A DNA stretch of 64,000 nucleotides from Microbulbifer sp. GL-2 (lineage in GTDB: Bacteria > Pseudomonadota > Gammaproteobacteria > Pseudomonadales > Cellvibrionaceae): the NCBI RefSeq assembly GCF_007183175.1, contig NZ_AP019807.1:620001-684000 (forward strand), read 5' to 3'. The position numbers were made by a program, and so were the translations under genes. Below the pieces are notes generated by a model. It was given only the letters and a program-made list of their open reading frames with translations, was not told the origin of the DNA and did not search any database. Positions 1 to 8,386 of the stretch are shown piece by piece. How positions within the stretch are numbered: the first letter of the stretch is position 1; every line of letters starts with the position of its first letter.

Positions 1-489
1 GCCACTATTGAGCAGGTTGAGCACTTGCAGGGCATTCTCATCCAGCTTGCGAATCTGATTAAAGTCCAGTGCCGGTCCCTGCTCCAAATCACCCTCAATT
101 TCATGTTCCAGCAATGGCATCATCTCAAGCTGCATAGTGCGCAACTCCTGTTCCAGGTTCTCAACCCTGGCGCGGGCGATGCTGGCATCACGAAGTTGGC
201 GGCGGGCGGCATTAAATACAAACATTCGTGAGGCAATAGCGGCCAGCAAGCAGTAGCCAGTGAAAATCAAAAGGCGCGATGGGTCCCCCTGAATCTCAAT
301 CAACAGGTCACTTTGAGTAAACTTCAGGAAAATGGGCACCATCAAGGCACCGCACAGCCCCATGATCAAGCAACGTGCGAGGCCGGCCGGGTCCTCTTCG
401 GTAAACAGCATCTGATAGTAATTCACCAGCCCGCCAAGAATGCCCGAAACCAGCATTACCGCGGTGAGAATCAGCAGGTGGTCGAGCAT
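1..489 (-). CDS. Membrane protein with C-terminal cytoplasmic helix, partial (3' end off window)
   Basis: An open frame runs without a stop from an ATG at 489 down to base 1, so the C-terminus lies outside the window; 163 codons are visible. A GAGGA ribosome-binding site sits about 8 bases before the ATG. The protein begins with a hydrophobic helix (MLDHLLILTAVMLVSGILGG), has a second one near residues 43-60 (LIMGLCGALMVPIFL) and a third near 80-95 (LLIFTGYCLLAAIASRMFVF). A charged, coiled-coil-like stretch rich in E, L and Q follows (ARVENLEQELRTMQLE). The layout recalls proteins annotated as YEATS-associated helix-containing, but I cannot confirm that and no YEATS domain is visible. No function is assigned. 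Confidence 0.6.
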   Translation of the reverse strand, partial: MLDHLLILTAVMLVSGILGGLVNYYQMLFTEEDPAGLARCLIMGLCGALMVPIFLKFTQSDLLIEIQGDPSRLLIFTGYCLLAAIASRMFVFNAARRQLRDASIARARVENLEQELRTMQLEMMPLLEHEIEGDLEQGPALDFNQIRKLDENALQVLNLLNSG

Positions 490-934
490 CAGGGTTCCTC
501 AGCCGTCAATGGCAGCCACCGCCAGCAGAATTAGGCGGAAAAAGTACACGTCAGGGGCACTTCTTCAATATTTTTCTGAAAATCCGACAACCGGACCCAC
601 TGACCAGTCGCCGGTGAAATGGACCTATAGATTTCTTGTGAGCTGCATTTCCAGAAATGGCTACGTCATTATTTGATATCAATAGTTCAATTATTCAGTA
701 TGGCCTTACGCCAAGCGTGGAAGCAGCCTAATAGATATAGCAGCTGTCACCGGCGAGAGAACCCCGGGACAAGGGATGTGGCGCCTTTGATCTATGGAAG
801 GAGGTATTACACGGAGAACAAACTTGCGAAATCCGATAAAAGAATAAATATAAACAGGGCTAGTAGGTAGACAGACGCCTGCGCCTATTAGCCCATGAAA
901 CCAGTTACTAAGCGAAATGTGAGCGCTTTCGCGA
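490..934. other. Intergenic region, no gene called
   Basis: About 445 bases separate the partial membrane protein from the next minus-strand gene. The only open frames are short and lack a convincing ribosome-binding site. On the minus strand, two overlapping frames of under 20 codons lie just before the partial gene; they could be leader peptides but nothing supports that. The part nearest 934 should hold the 3' end of the YcgN-side operon, but no clear terminator hairpin with a T-run was seen. The stretch is AT-richer than the genes around it. Confidence 0.4.
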
Positions 935-1315
935 TTACTGCTCGTTGAAGTAAGGGTCATCATCGAAGCGACTGCGTCGATCGCGGCGATACCTAAACAG
1001 CAAAGCAACAATGCCCCAAACGACCATAACCGCTAATGCCCCCCCAGCGGAAAACACTAAATTTGCAGTTACTTCCGGTGCTGCACCATTTTCTTCAAAT
1101 AGCATCTGGTATACAAAAAGAGGCAGCACAGGCATTGCCACCGAGTCGGCAACCGGTATTTTTACCGGCACCAGTAGCACTGCCGCGGAAACCAGTAACA
1201 GAGTTCGGCGCAACCAACTCCAGCGCCAGTTTCGCATAAACCACCAGCCGGCCAGTAACACCACCAGGGTTGAAGCTGCATACACCATCCAGGCAAGTTG
1301 AAAATCTTCTGACAT
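935..1315 (-). CDS. Small conserved inner-membrane protein
   Basis: This 126-residue protein starts at an ATG with an AGAAG-type ribosome-binding site 7 bases upstream. It shows about three hydrophobic segments: residues 7-27 (LAWMVYAASTLVVLLAGWWF), 36-50 (LRRTLLLVSAAVLLVPVKI) and 88-107 (AGGALAVMVVWGIVALLFRY). It ends in a strongly basic then acidic tail (RYRRDRRSRFDDDPYFNEQ). A tryptophan/arginine-rich loop (RNWRWSWLRR) lies between helices one and two. It is the last gene of the minus-strand run after ycgN, 55 bases downstream of it, so it is probably co-transcribed with rnd-ycgL-ycgN. I do not recognise a function. Confidence 0.7.
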   Translation of the reverse strand: MSEDFQLAWMVYAASTLVVLLAGWWFMRNWRWSWLRRTLLLVSAAVLLVPVKIPVADSVAMPVLPLFVYQMLFEENGAAPEVTANLVFSAGGALAVMVVWGIVALLFRYRRDRRSRFDDDPYFNEQ

Positions 1316-1370
1316 TTATTTTCTTCTCTAATTTTCCATCGCCCTCGACAGGATATTCGACGGCATCCCT

Positions 1371-1820
1371 TCAACCAGCATCCACCCAGGTGACAATATG
1401 CTCCTCCATATCATCCGGATGTACTAGCTCCTCACTCACTACACTGCCACGTACTGACATACCAGCCAGGTGGACAGATTCAACATCCCCACTAATCAAG
1501 GGGTGCCATTCCGGCAGCGGGCGCCCCTCGGAGAGACAGCGGTAAGCACAAGTACGCGGCAGCCAGCTGAACTCAGGAATATCCTCCACCTGAAGCTGTA
1601 TACAGTCAGGCACCAGCGCTTTGCGTTGGCTGTACTGGCTACAGCGGCAGGAGTGGGTATCAAGCAGGCGGCAGGCAACATTGGTACTGTATACCTCACC
1701 GGACTCTTCATCTTCCAGACTGTGCAAACAGCAGCGTCCACAGCCGTCGCAGAGAGCTTCCCACTCGGAAGTACTCATCTGCGTTAGTGTCTTGCGCCGC
1801 CAAAAGGGCTTTTGAGCCAT
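1371..1820 (-). CDS. ycgN: YcgN family cysteine-cluster protein (UPF0260)
   Basis: The 149-residue product matches the YcgN family in length and layout. Near the N-terminus it carries a cysteine cluster, C24-x2-C27-x2-C30-C31 (ALCDGCGRCCLHSLEDEE), with further cysteines around residues 50-65 (NVACRLLDTHSCRCSQY) and 90 (RTCAYRCL). This suggests bound zinc or an iron-sulfur cluster; the biochemical role of the family is not established. The C-terminal half has the family stretch LPEWHPLISGD. It lies 8 bases downstream of ycgL in the minus-strand operon with rnd, an order familiar from pseudomonads. The start is the ATG at 1820, preceded by a GAGGC-type site. Confidence 0.9.
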   Translation of the reverse strand: MAQKPFWRRKTLTQMSTSEWEALCDGCGRCCLHSLEDEESGEVYSTNVACRLLDTHSCRCSQYSQRKALVPDCIQLQVEDIPEFSWLPRTCAYRCLSEGRPLPEWHPLISGDVESVHLAGMSVRGSVVSEELVHPDDMEEHIVTWVDAG

Positions 1821-1828
1821 TTTCTGCC

Positions 1829-2116
1829 TCAGCGCTGCAGCTTGCTGTTCTTCAATGCGATTTCACTCATTTCAGAGTCGGCTACTGGCGGCATCTGTAA
1901 ATAGTAACCGCGCACACGCAGTTCCTGCAGGACCTTGTCAGCACTTGCACGCGCCAGCTTACGCTCTGGTGTCACCAACATGGTGGTCAGGTGCTGGGGA
2001 CTGCCAAATAATTCCAATAAATTTTCCGGTACCCGTGCGGTCCCTTCGCGCTTGTCCACGTACAGGTACATTTCCTCTTTATTAGGACTGCGATAAATAT
2101 CACATACAACTTTCAT
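1829..2116 (-). CDS. ycgL: YcgL domain-containing protein
   Basis: A 95-residue protein with the YcgL fold pattern: an N-terminal strand region MKVVCDIYRSPNKEEMYLYV, then the GTARVPENLLELFGSPQHL segment and a C-terminal LRVRGYYLQMPP stretch. The family is small, soluble and of unknown biochemical role; in many gammaproteobacteria it sits next to RNase D, as here. Its ATG overlaps the rnd stop codon by four bases (2113-2116), which implies translational coupling. It reads as the second gene of the rnd-ycgL-ycgN group. Confidence 0.88.
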   Translation of the reverse strand: MKVVCDIYRSPNKEEMYLYVDKREGTARVPENLLELFGSPQHLTTMLVTPERKLARASADKVLQELRVRGYYLQMPPVADSEMSEIALKNSKLQR

Positions 2117-3252
2117 TTTATTTCCTCATTGCGCAGATGTCGCAGTGCATCAAGCAAGGGTTCGCCAACTACTTTTGCCCGCCAACCACATAGCCGCCCC
2201 TGCAGCTTGGGACTAGTAGCCTGTACCAAGGCCTCCAGCTCTTTCTTGCGAATGAGAATTTCAGCTGGCAGGCCCTCGCGTTCTGCGATGGCACTGAGAT
2301 GCTGGCGCAATTGTTTCAACACTTCGCCCTGCTGGCGGTTAAGTGGTTGCGGCAGTCGCGCAGGCATATCGCTGCGCTGCACAGCACGGGAAATCACCTG
2401 CAACAGATTATCCCCGTGCTCCCTGAGTGCGCGCCCTTCAAAGCCTGCCTGGCTCAGCCCCCCTTTGTGCCGTGGCAACTGCTGGGCCAGGGTCATACAA
2501 ATATTTTCCTTGAGCAGGTGGTTGCGCGGTATATCGAGTACACGCGCCTCACGCTCACGCCAGGCGCAGAGGTCCTGTAAGGCCGCCAACTGCGTACCAC
2601 GCAAACGCCAAGCGCCTTTTACTTTCTGGTAATAAAGTTCCGGCACCTGTGGTCCGCGCGCTGCAGTTACAATGGCCGCGCAGTCTTCCTGCAACCATTC
2701 CTCGCGCCCACACTCCTGCAGGCGCTTTAGCAAGACTCCATAAAGTAATGGCAGCCAGGCAACATCAAGGGCTGCATAGTTTTTTTGCGCCTCACTGAGG
2801 GGGCGCTGCAACCAGTCGGAGCGGGTCTCACTTTTTGGTAACTCCATGCTCAACAGCTCACGTACTGTGGCTGCATACCCCAAACCGGCACCCATGCCAT
2901 TTAAAGCAGCGGCAATCTGGGTATCGAAAATTGGCTCTGGGACTGCCCCCAGCAGGCGCTCAAGGGTTTCCAGATCCTCACTGCAACTGTGCATGATCTT
3001 GGTGACAGCCGTATCCAGCAATAGGTCGCGCAGGGGTTGAAGATCCTCAATCGCAAGATTATCGATCAGGTAGCAATGCTTACCATCGCCCACCTGTACC
3101 AGGGCTGGCTGTGGATAAAAAGTGCGACTGCGCATAAATTCGGTATCCAGCGCTACTGCGCGCTGCTGGCGCCACTCAGAGCACAGGGCAGCCAACTGCT
3201 CGCTGGTATCCACCCAGCGTGGAGTGGTATCTATCTCGACCATCGGTATCAC
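2113..3252 (-). CDS. rnd: Ribonuclease D
   Basis: RNase D is a 3'-5' exoribonuclease that trims tRNA precursors and other small RNAs. The DEDDy catalytic motifs are visible: Exo I with D36 and E38 (AVALDTEFMRS), Exo II around HSCSEDLETLERLL, and Exo III with the tyrosine and aspartate of NYAALDVAWLP. An HRDC domain follows near residues 215-290 (LCAWREREARVLDIPRNHLL), and the 379-residue length is normal. Two starts compete. The GTG at 3252 overlaps the recR stop (GTGA) and suggests coupling; the ATG three codons later at 3243 gives a protein starting MVEIDTTPRW. Neither has a strong ribosome-binding site. Downstream it overlaps ycgL by four bases. Confidence 0.95.
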   Translation of the reverse strand: MIPMVEIDTTPRWVDTSEQLAALCSEWRQQRAVALDTEFMRSRTFYPQPALVQVGDGKHCYLIDNLAIEDLQPLRDLLLDTAVTKIMHSCSEDLETLERLLGAVPEPIFDTQIAAALNGMGAGLGYAATVRELLSMELPKSETRSDWLQRPLSEAQKNYAALDVAWLPLLYGVLLKRLQECGREEWLQEDCAAIVTAARGPQVPELYYQKVKGAWRLRGTQLAALQDLCAWREREARVLDIPRNHLLKENICMTLAQQLPRHKGGLSQAGFEGRALREHGDNLLQVISRAVQRSDMPARLPQPLNRQQGEVLKQLRQHLSAIAEREGLPAEILIRKKELEALVQATSPKLQGRLCGWRAKVVGEPLLDALRHLRNEEIK

Positions 3253-3857
3253 TCGGCAGGCGGGAAAAAAGAAATGCGACTGTTAAAGGCATGAGCCAGG
3301 GTACCGCCATCGATATATTCCAGCTCCCCACCGATGGGGACACCATGGGCAATACGGCTTACGGCAACACCATGCACCCTGGCTCGCTCGGCGATATATT
3401 GGGCCGTCGCCTCTCCCTCGACTGTCGGGTTGGTAGCCACAATCAATTCTTGCAGGGGTTCACTGGCGAGCCGTTGCTCCAACAGCTCAACTCCCAAGTC
3501 TGCAGGCCCAACACCATCAATCGGGGAAAGATGACCGTGCAGCACGAAGTAGCGGCCATGGTAATTACCGGCCTGCTCTATCGCCAGGACATCCGCAGGA
3601 GTCTCTACCACACACAGAGAGTCCTGCTCGCGGCGATTGTTATCACACAACGCACAAATGGGTTCTTCGGTCAGCGTGCGGCACTGATTACAGCGACCAA
3701 CCTTTTCCACAGCTTGGGACAGACTCTGAGCCAACAGCACTGCTGCATCGCGATCTTTTTCCAGCAGGTACATCGCCATGCGCTGTGCCGACTTGGGGCC
3801 CACACTTGGCAGGCAGCGCAACGCGCGGATCAGTTCTTCGATCAGGGGACTAAACAT
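3249..3857 (-). CDS. recR: Recombination protein RecR
   Basis: RecR works with RecF and RecO to load RecA on gapped DNA. The 202-residue protein shows the full family layout: an N-terminal helix-hairpin-helix (LRCLPSVGPKSAQRMAMYLL), a four-cysteine zinc finger (CNQCRTLTEEPICALC), then the Toprim domain beginning VVETPADVLAIEQAG and containing HGHLSPIDGVGP. The C-terminus has the conserved GVPIGGELEYID segment. It follows ybaB by 30 bases and overlaps the rnd start by four. dnaX-ybaB-recR is a very widely conserved gene order, and here rnd has joined the same transcription run. Confidence 0.97.
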   Translation of the reverse strand: MFSPLIEELIRALRCLPSVGPKSAQRMAMYLLEKDRDAAVLLAQSLSQAVEKVGRCNQCRTLTEEPICALCDNNRREQDSLCVVETPADVLAIEQAGNYHGRYFVLHGHLSPIDGVGPADLGVELLEQRLASEPLQELIVATNPTVEGEATAQYIAERARVHGVAVSRIAHGVPIGGELEYIDGGTLAHAFNSRISFFPPAE

Positions 3858-3887
3858 AAAACTCTATTTCGATTCGGTGCCCGCCTT

Positions 3888-4232
3888 TTAGAACGGGAAT
3901 TTAAAGCCTTCGGGCAGATTGACACCCGAAGCGAGGTCTCCCACCTGCTGCTTTTGCAGCGCCTGGGCCTTTTCCTCTGCTCTGCGTACCGCATCGTTCA
4001 CAGCAGCCGCCAGCAAGTCCTCAAGCATTTCCTTATCCTCAGTGAGCAGGGACGGATCAATTTCGACTGAAGTTACGTCGTGACGACCATTCATTGTAAC
4101 TTTGACCATACCCGCACCAGACTCACCACATACACGCAGGTCACTTAATTCCTGCTGCAACTTTTGCATTTTTTCCTGCATGTCGGCCTGCATTTTCTGG
4201 GCCTGCTGCATCAAATCGCCCAAACCTTTCAT
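3888..4232 (-). CDS. ybaB: YbaB/EbfC family nucleoid-associated protein
   Basis: This 114-residue protein is the typical EbfC/YbaB: an N-terminal amphipathic helix rich in methionine, lysine and glutamine (MQQAQKMQADMQEKMQKLQ), a central beta stretch (VKVTMNGRHDVTSVEIDPSL) and a C-terminal helix, ending NLPEGFKFPF. The family forms dimers that bind DNA as a nucleoid-associated protein. An AGAGGT ribosome-binding site precedes the ATG at 4232. It lies between dnaX and recR with short gaps, as in most gammaproteobacteria. Confidence 0.95.
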   Translation of the reverse strand: MKGLGDLMQQAQKMQADMQEKMQKLQQELSDLRVCGESGAGMVKVTMNGRHDVTSVEIDPSLLTEDKEMLEDLLAAAVNDAVRRAEEKAQALQKQQVGDLASGVNLPEGFKFPF

Positions 4233-4292
4233 AAATAACCTCTATTCCTGTTTTGTGACCGCCCGGATGAAAATCAGGCATCCAAATATGTA

Positions 4293-6284
4293 TTAATCCG
4301 TTTCGACCAGGGACTCGACAGAGCCCGGTTGCAACTCCGCATTAAACTCGACTACTAATTCCTGAACCACGGGGTCGGTAGTTAACGCTTCGCGAGCGGC
4401 GGTAAGTCGCGCCTCGCGAGTCGCCGCTGCCAGGCGTGCCGGTGTACCGCCTTGCACCAGCCCAACCTGGATCTGTGCCACCACCGGTTGCTGGAAAAAA
4501 TCTCCCAGCAGATCTCCCAAGCGCCTCTGGTGCACATCGTCATAAAGGCTGCTGTAGGACTCATCCAAGGTAAAGGAAAGTATATTGTCCTGGCGCCCTA
4601 CAAGCTCAAGGTGCTGGGCGATAGAGTGCAATATCCCGCTGATTCCCAGCTGCCGGTACAGTACCGGCCAGCTGCCAGAAGTAAGTGCATCGAAGCGCGC
4701 TTTCGGCGTATTTGTGGCTTCTGTAGTTACCGGTTGCCTCTGCGGTTCCGGCGATACAACAGATGGTAGTGGAGACAATTCCACTTCCGCTACACGCTGA
4801 CGGAGTTCAGCTAAAACATCTTCGCGTCGACCTGGCGACGGTATTGCAGCAGCCTGCTCTTCTCCAGCAACCTCAGCAGGTTGGAGATCCTGCTCTGCCT
4901 GGCAGGCCATTGAGATAGGCTCGCTTTTCGAATAATTCTCGCTCGACCCTGTCGAGTGTACAGATTCCCCTACAGCCTCTATTACCGCTCCTTCATCTGC
5001 CGGAGCCGGTTGAACCTTCACCTCCGGCTCGGGCACTACCGCAACGGCCTCAGGCCTCTGCGGGGCCAGTTCAGACTTTTTTTCCGCGGTAACCCCCTGC
5101 GCCGCCGGAGGGGTGATAGATTGGGTTTCCATCGATACTGGGGCAGACTGCCCCTCCGCTGTAGCCCCTGGCAACTCTGCCTTGGGAATATCCGCTACCC
5201 CCTGCGGGCGAAATGCCAGCATACGTAGCAGGGCCATTTCGAAGCCGCTACGCGGGTCCGGGGCCAATGGTAGGTCTCGACGGGCATGCAGTGCCATCTG
5301 GTAATAGAGTTGTAAATTTTCCGGGGCTATCTGTGCGGCGAGTGCCTGCAGCCGCTCTCTATCCCCCAGCGCGTTATCTATCGATTGGGGCAACACCTGG
5401 ACAACCGCCAGGCGGTGCAGGTTATCTGCCAGCTCTGCCAGAGCGGCGCTGTAGTCCGGTGCCTGTTGGGAAAGCTCCGCAACCACGGCAAATATCGCTA
5501 CTGCATCCACATCAGCCAGGGCTTGCAATAGCTTCCACACCAGCCCGGTATCAATACTGCCGAGCATGCCACGCACCTCGGCCTCACTGATTTTGCCCGC
5601 CCCAAAGGCGATCGCCTGGTCTGTGAGGCTCATGCCATCACGCATACTGCCATCGGCAGCGCGCCCGAGATGCCAGAGGGCGCCCTCTTCGAAAGGTACC
5701 TGCTCCTGCTCCAAAACAAAGCGCAGATGCTCAACAACCCGCTCGGGGCTCATGTTCTTTAGTTTAAATTGCAGGCAGCGGGATAGCACCGTAACTGGCA
5801 GCTTTTGTGGATCTGTAGTGGCCAGCAGGAACTTCACATGAGGTGGTGGCTCCTCCAAGGTCTTCAATAAGGCGTTGAAGGAACTGTTGGAGAGCATGTG
5901 GACTTCGTCGATCAGGTAGACCTTGTACCGTCCCCTTGTCGGCGCGTACTGAACATTCTCCAGTAGCTCGCGGGTATCCTCCACCTTGGTGCGCGATGCC
6001 GCATCCACTTCAATTAAATCGACAAAACGGCCATCCGCAATCTCTGTACAGGTCGCACACTGACCGCAAGGCTCAGAGCTGACACCTTCTTCACAGTTGA
6101 GGCACTTGGCCAGAATCCGCGCTATGGTGGTTTTGCCCACTCCCCGGGTACCGGCGAACAGATAGGCGTGATGCAAACGGCCATTGTCCAGGGCATTGAT
6201 GAGCGCCTGGAGTACATGCTCCTGCCCCACCATCTCCCGAAACAGCCGCGGGCGCCATTTACGTGCCAGTACTTGATAGCTCAT
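4293..6284 (-). CDS. dnaX: DNA polymerase III subunits tau and gamma
   Basis: The clamp-loader ATPase that tethers and couples polymerase III. Numbering from the ATG at 6284 (GGAG site 5 bases upstream, first residues MSYQVLARKWRP as in E. coli), Walker A is G45-T52 (GTRGVGKT). The zinc-binding cysteines are C64, C73, C76 and C79, Walker B is in VYLIDEVHML, and the SRC sensor motif follows (LSRCLQF). Domain III and a long proline/glutamate-rich linker lead to the tau-specific C-terminal region, giving 663 residues for tau. An in-frame extension to 6305 exists but would add seven residues before the conserved start. A slippery heptamer at codons 401-403 should give a 404-residue gamma form (separate entry). 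Confidence 0.97.
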   Translation of the reverse strand: MSYQVLARKWRPRLFREMVGQEHVLQALINALDNGRLHHAYLFAGTRGVGKTTIARILAKCLNCEEGVSSEPCGQCATCTEIADGRFVDLIEVDAASRTKVEDTRELLENVQYAPTRGRYKVYLIDEVHMLSNSSFNALLKTLEEPPPHVKFLLATTDPQKLPVTVLSRCLQFKLKNMSPERVVEHLRFVLEQEQVPFEEGALWHLGRAADGSMRDGMSLTDQAIAFGAGKISEAEVRGMLGSIDTGLVWKLLQALADVDAVAIFAVVAELSQQAPDYSAALAELADNLHRLAVVQVLPQSIDNALGDRERLQALAAQIAPENLQLYYQMALHARRDLPLAPDPRSGFEMALLRMLAFRPQGVADIPKAELPGATAEGQSAPVSMETQSITPPAAQGVTAEKKSELAPQRPEAVAVVPEPEVKVQPAPADEGAVIEAVGESVHSTGSSENYSKSEPISMACQAEQDLQPAEVAGEEQAAAIPSPGRREDVLAELRQRVAEVELSPLPSVVSPEPQRQPVTTEATNTPKARFDALTSGSWPVLYRQLGISGILHSIAQHLELVGRQDNILSFTLDESYSSLYDDVHQRRLGDLLGDFFQQPVVAQIQVGLVQGGTPARLAAATREARLTAAREALTTDPVVQELVVEFNAELQPGSVESLVETD
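5039..5099 (-). promoter_or_regulatory. dnaX programmed -1 frameshift cassette
   Basis: On the minus strand, the heptamer A-AAA-AAG occupies 5082-5076 in the zero frame, with AAG as codon 403. Slipping back one base gives codon GTC then TGA at 5073-5071, ending a gamma-type protein at 404 residues. An AGGGGG Shine-Dalgarno-like stimulator lies at 5099-5094, 11 bases before the heptamer. Downstream, 5063-5039 can fold into a stem: CCGCAG pairs with TTGCGG, then after an A/G mismatch GGCC pairs with GGCC around a TGA loop. All three E. coli dnaX elements (internal SD, slippery site, hairpin) are therefore present. The stem starts 12 bases after the heptamer, farther than in E. coli. Confidence 0.85.
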
Positions 6285-6347
6285 CCAGTCTCCGGTGCTC
6301 GGCACACCTCAGCAAAATCAATTCTCGTGCGCCACTGCGCGGGCGCC

Positions 6348-6353
6348 ATTATA
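6348..6353 (-). promoter_or_regulatory. Probable -10 element of the dnaX operon promoter
   Basis: On the minus strand a perfect TATAAT lies 64 bases before the dnaX ATG, followed by a GC-rich discriminator (GGCGCCCGCGC). The -35 region at the right distance (CTATGC) is poor. The same CGGTATAATGGCGCC string recurs before the MiaE gene at 31048. The GC-rich discriminator is typical of growth-rate or stringently controlled promoters, which would suit a replication operon; that is inference. Confidence 0.5.
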
Positions 6354-6517
6354 CCGGCATAGGCGCCTACGCATAGCGAATAGCCAACGACAACCCACAG
6401 ATCAATCTGTGCCACTCGTAGCCGAAGCGAAGCTTATGTTATAACTGTGCGCCAACTCGCACTAAGAACAATCAGTCCATAACTACAGCGAGTTTGGTAC
6501 GGGGAAAACTATAAGTA

Positions 6518-7036
6518 ATGAATAAGGCCAGGAAGACGCTTCTTGAAAAGCTGTTTGCTGAGCACGGCCAAGCCCTCGTGAGGTTTGTTGCACGCATTGT
6601 CAAAAGCCCAGACGACGCCGAGGATATCGCACAACACGCCTACCTACGCCTGCAGAAACTCAGTGATGAGAAGGAACTGGATAACCCCCGCGCTTACCTT
6701 TACCAAATTGCCAACAACCTGGCTGTCGATCAGCTGCGCCGGGGCAAACTACACGTAGAGTATATCAACCAGCAAGTTCCCCTCGATGGAGAACCCCACA
6801 GTGACGACCACGCTGACCACCAATCCCCAGAGAGAGTCCTCGCTGCTCGCCAACAGCTTCAGTCCATCTACGAAACCATGGATAAACTGCCGCTCAAATG
6901 CCGTCAGGCTTTTCTCCTGCACAGAACCCGCGGGCTCTCATACAGCGAAATTGCCCGCGAGATGAATATCTCAGTCAGCAGTGTCGAGAAATATATTCTA
7001 CAGGCGCTCAAGGCCTGCAGGAAAAAGGTCGGTTAA
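6518..7036 (+). CDS. RNA polymerase sigma factor, FecI-like ECF type
   Basis: The 172-residue protein has the two ECF sigma domains: region 2 near residues 15-85 (VKSPDDAEDIAQHAYLRLQK, then NPRAYLYQIANNLAVDQLRR) and region 4 near 110-170 (LPLKCRQAFLLHRTRGLSYS, then an SVSSVEKYILQALKACR recognition helix). The FecI subgroup is suggested by NNLAVDQLRR, the lack of extra domains, and the neighbours: a FecR-type regulator 284 bases downstream and then an STN-bearing TonB receptor. In such systems the sigma factor transcribes the receptor gene when the ligand is bound. No strong ribosome-binding site precedes the ATG. Confidence 0.92.
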   Translation: MNKARKTLLEKLFAEHGQALVRFVARIVKSPDDAEDIAQHAYLRLQKLSDEKELDNPRAYLYQIANNLAVDQLRRGKLHVEYINQQVPLDGEPHSDDHADHQSPERVLAARQQLQSIYETMDKLPLKCRQAFLLHRTRGLSYSEIAREMNISVSSVEKYILQALKACRKKVG

Positions 7037-7319
7037 ACTCTTCAAGCAATACCGCAAGATTCAAATTTTGTTGAGGGGGACATCGGCTCGGCCGTCTCAG
7101 CATGCAAGGACAATACTTAAGGCTCAAACAACTCTGCCAACCAGGGCACTTTCAGAATATTTTGCTGACAAAGTGACCCTGAGCATTGTGATTATTTTGC
7201 AAAGGGAAAGTTTGAGCCGCCTGCATCGCACAAATAAGACAAATTTGAGTAAGATGCACCCAAAATTAGGCACGATTGTCCCGTTAGACAGCCCTTAAGT
7301 TCAAGGTAACAGAGCAATT

Positions 7320-8381
7320 ATGAATATCAACGCACAACAAACAACAAGCGAAGAGAGCCTGGACCAGGCCTGCGCTTGGGTTGCGCGTTTACGCTCCGAT
7401 ACCATCAGTGCAGCTGATAAACGTCAATTTGCGAACTGGCTGTCCACATCTGCCGAAAATCGCCATGCTTTTGAGGAAATTACTGAGCTTTGGGGCGACC
7501 TCGGTGCACTTGAACACATGCCTATTGACCAGCTCTTCCCAGAGGGTACCCCAACATCTCAAGCCTCCAGTTCTGCCAATGAAAAAAAGCAAAAGGTGAG
7601 AGATATTAGAAAGTCACCTCGCGGAAACTGGGGGGCACCCCAGTGGCTCCTAAGTGGAGGGCTGGCCACCTGCGGTGTATTTCTTGCTGCCTGGATCAGC
7701 CTGGATTGGTTAAACACTGGGAAATCCAGCCAACAAATCTATACCACCCAGCTCGGGGAAATTCGCACACTGAACCTTGCAGACGGCTCAGAAGTAAAAT
7801 TGAATTCCAATACTGAGCTGCGTGTAAGCTATAGCCGTAAAGAGCGGCAGACCCATCTTATTCGTGGCGAAGCCTTCTTCGAGGTCGCTCGGCAGACTTC
7901 AAGACCCTTCACTGTCTCTGCTGGCAGCGCCAATATTCGCGTACTGGGAACTGAGTTTAATGTTGAGCTCAACCCTGAAAGCACCAAGGTATCTGTCACC
8001 GAGGGCACTGTGTCAGTAAGTGAGGCCGAGACCAGTCCCGGACTGTCTCCAGAGTCAGTCCGACTGACTAAAAACCAGAAAGTCAGCATCACTGATCACG
8101 GCCTGGGTGATGTACGCCCGGCCTCTCCCCAGGAAGCCACGGATTGGACCAGAGGTCTTCTCGTTTTTGAGAAAACCCCTCTCAAAGAGGCCCTGCAAGA
8201 GTTAAATCGTTATCTTTCTGTACCTGCGACTGCCGCCCCTCAAGTAGAAGGGCGCTTGGTGTCCGGGACCTTCGCCATTTCCGACCCGGACAATACTCTG
8301 GAAGCTATAGCCACAGCACTTCAATTGCAGCAAGACCGCAGCAACTCAAACCTGACTATCTTGTCTCCCAAGCACAACTAG
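7320..8381 (+). CDS. FecR-type transmembrane anti-sigma regulator
   Basis: A 353-residue signal transducer. The N-terminal cytoplasmic part has the DUF4880-like stretch (ARLRSDTISAADKRQFANWL, then AENRHAFEEITELWGDL). One membrane helix lies near residues 108-130 (WLLSGGLATCGVFLAAWISL). The periplasmic FecR domain follows (QLGEIRTLNLADGSEVKLNS, then RGEAFFEVARQTSRPFTV). The C-terminal part (FEKTPLKEALQELNRYL) resembles the region that contacts the receptor's N-terminal STN domain. It sits between the sigma factor and the receptor and should hold or activate the sigma factor according to receptor occupancy. AAGGTAACAGAGC precedes the ATG. Confidence 0.93.
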   Translation: MNINAQQTTSEESLDQACAWVARLRSDTISAADKRQFANWLSTSAENRHAFEEITELWGDLGALEHMPIDQLFPEGTPTSQASSSANEKKQKVRDIRKSPRGNWGAPQWLLSGGLATCGVFLAAWISLDWLNTGKSSQQIYTTQLGEIRTLNLADGSEVKLNSNTELRVSYSRKERQTHLIRGEAFFEVARQTSRPFTVSAGSANIRVLGTEFNVELNPESTKVSVTEGTVSVSEAETSPGLSPESVRLTKNQKVSITDHGLGDVRPASPQEATDWTRGLLVFEKTPLKEALQELNRYLSVPATAAPQVEGRLVSGTFAISDPDNTLEAIATALQLQQDRSNSNLTILSPKHN

Positions 8382-8386
8382 GTTAT

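Noticed and set aside
706..1011. 101-codon minus-strand frame overlapping the start of the membrane protein gene region
   Set aside because: It overlaps the better-supported frame at 935-1315, lacks a ribosome-binding site and has no convincing membrane or domain pattern.
3219..4070. 283-codon open frame antisense to recR and ybaB
   Set aside because: recR and ybaB are certain on the minus strand in a conserved gene order; this frame has no recognisable feature.
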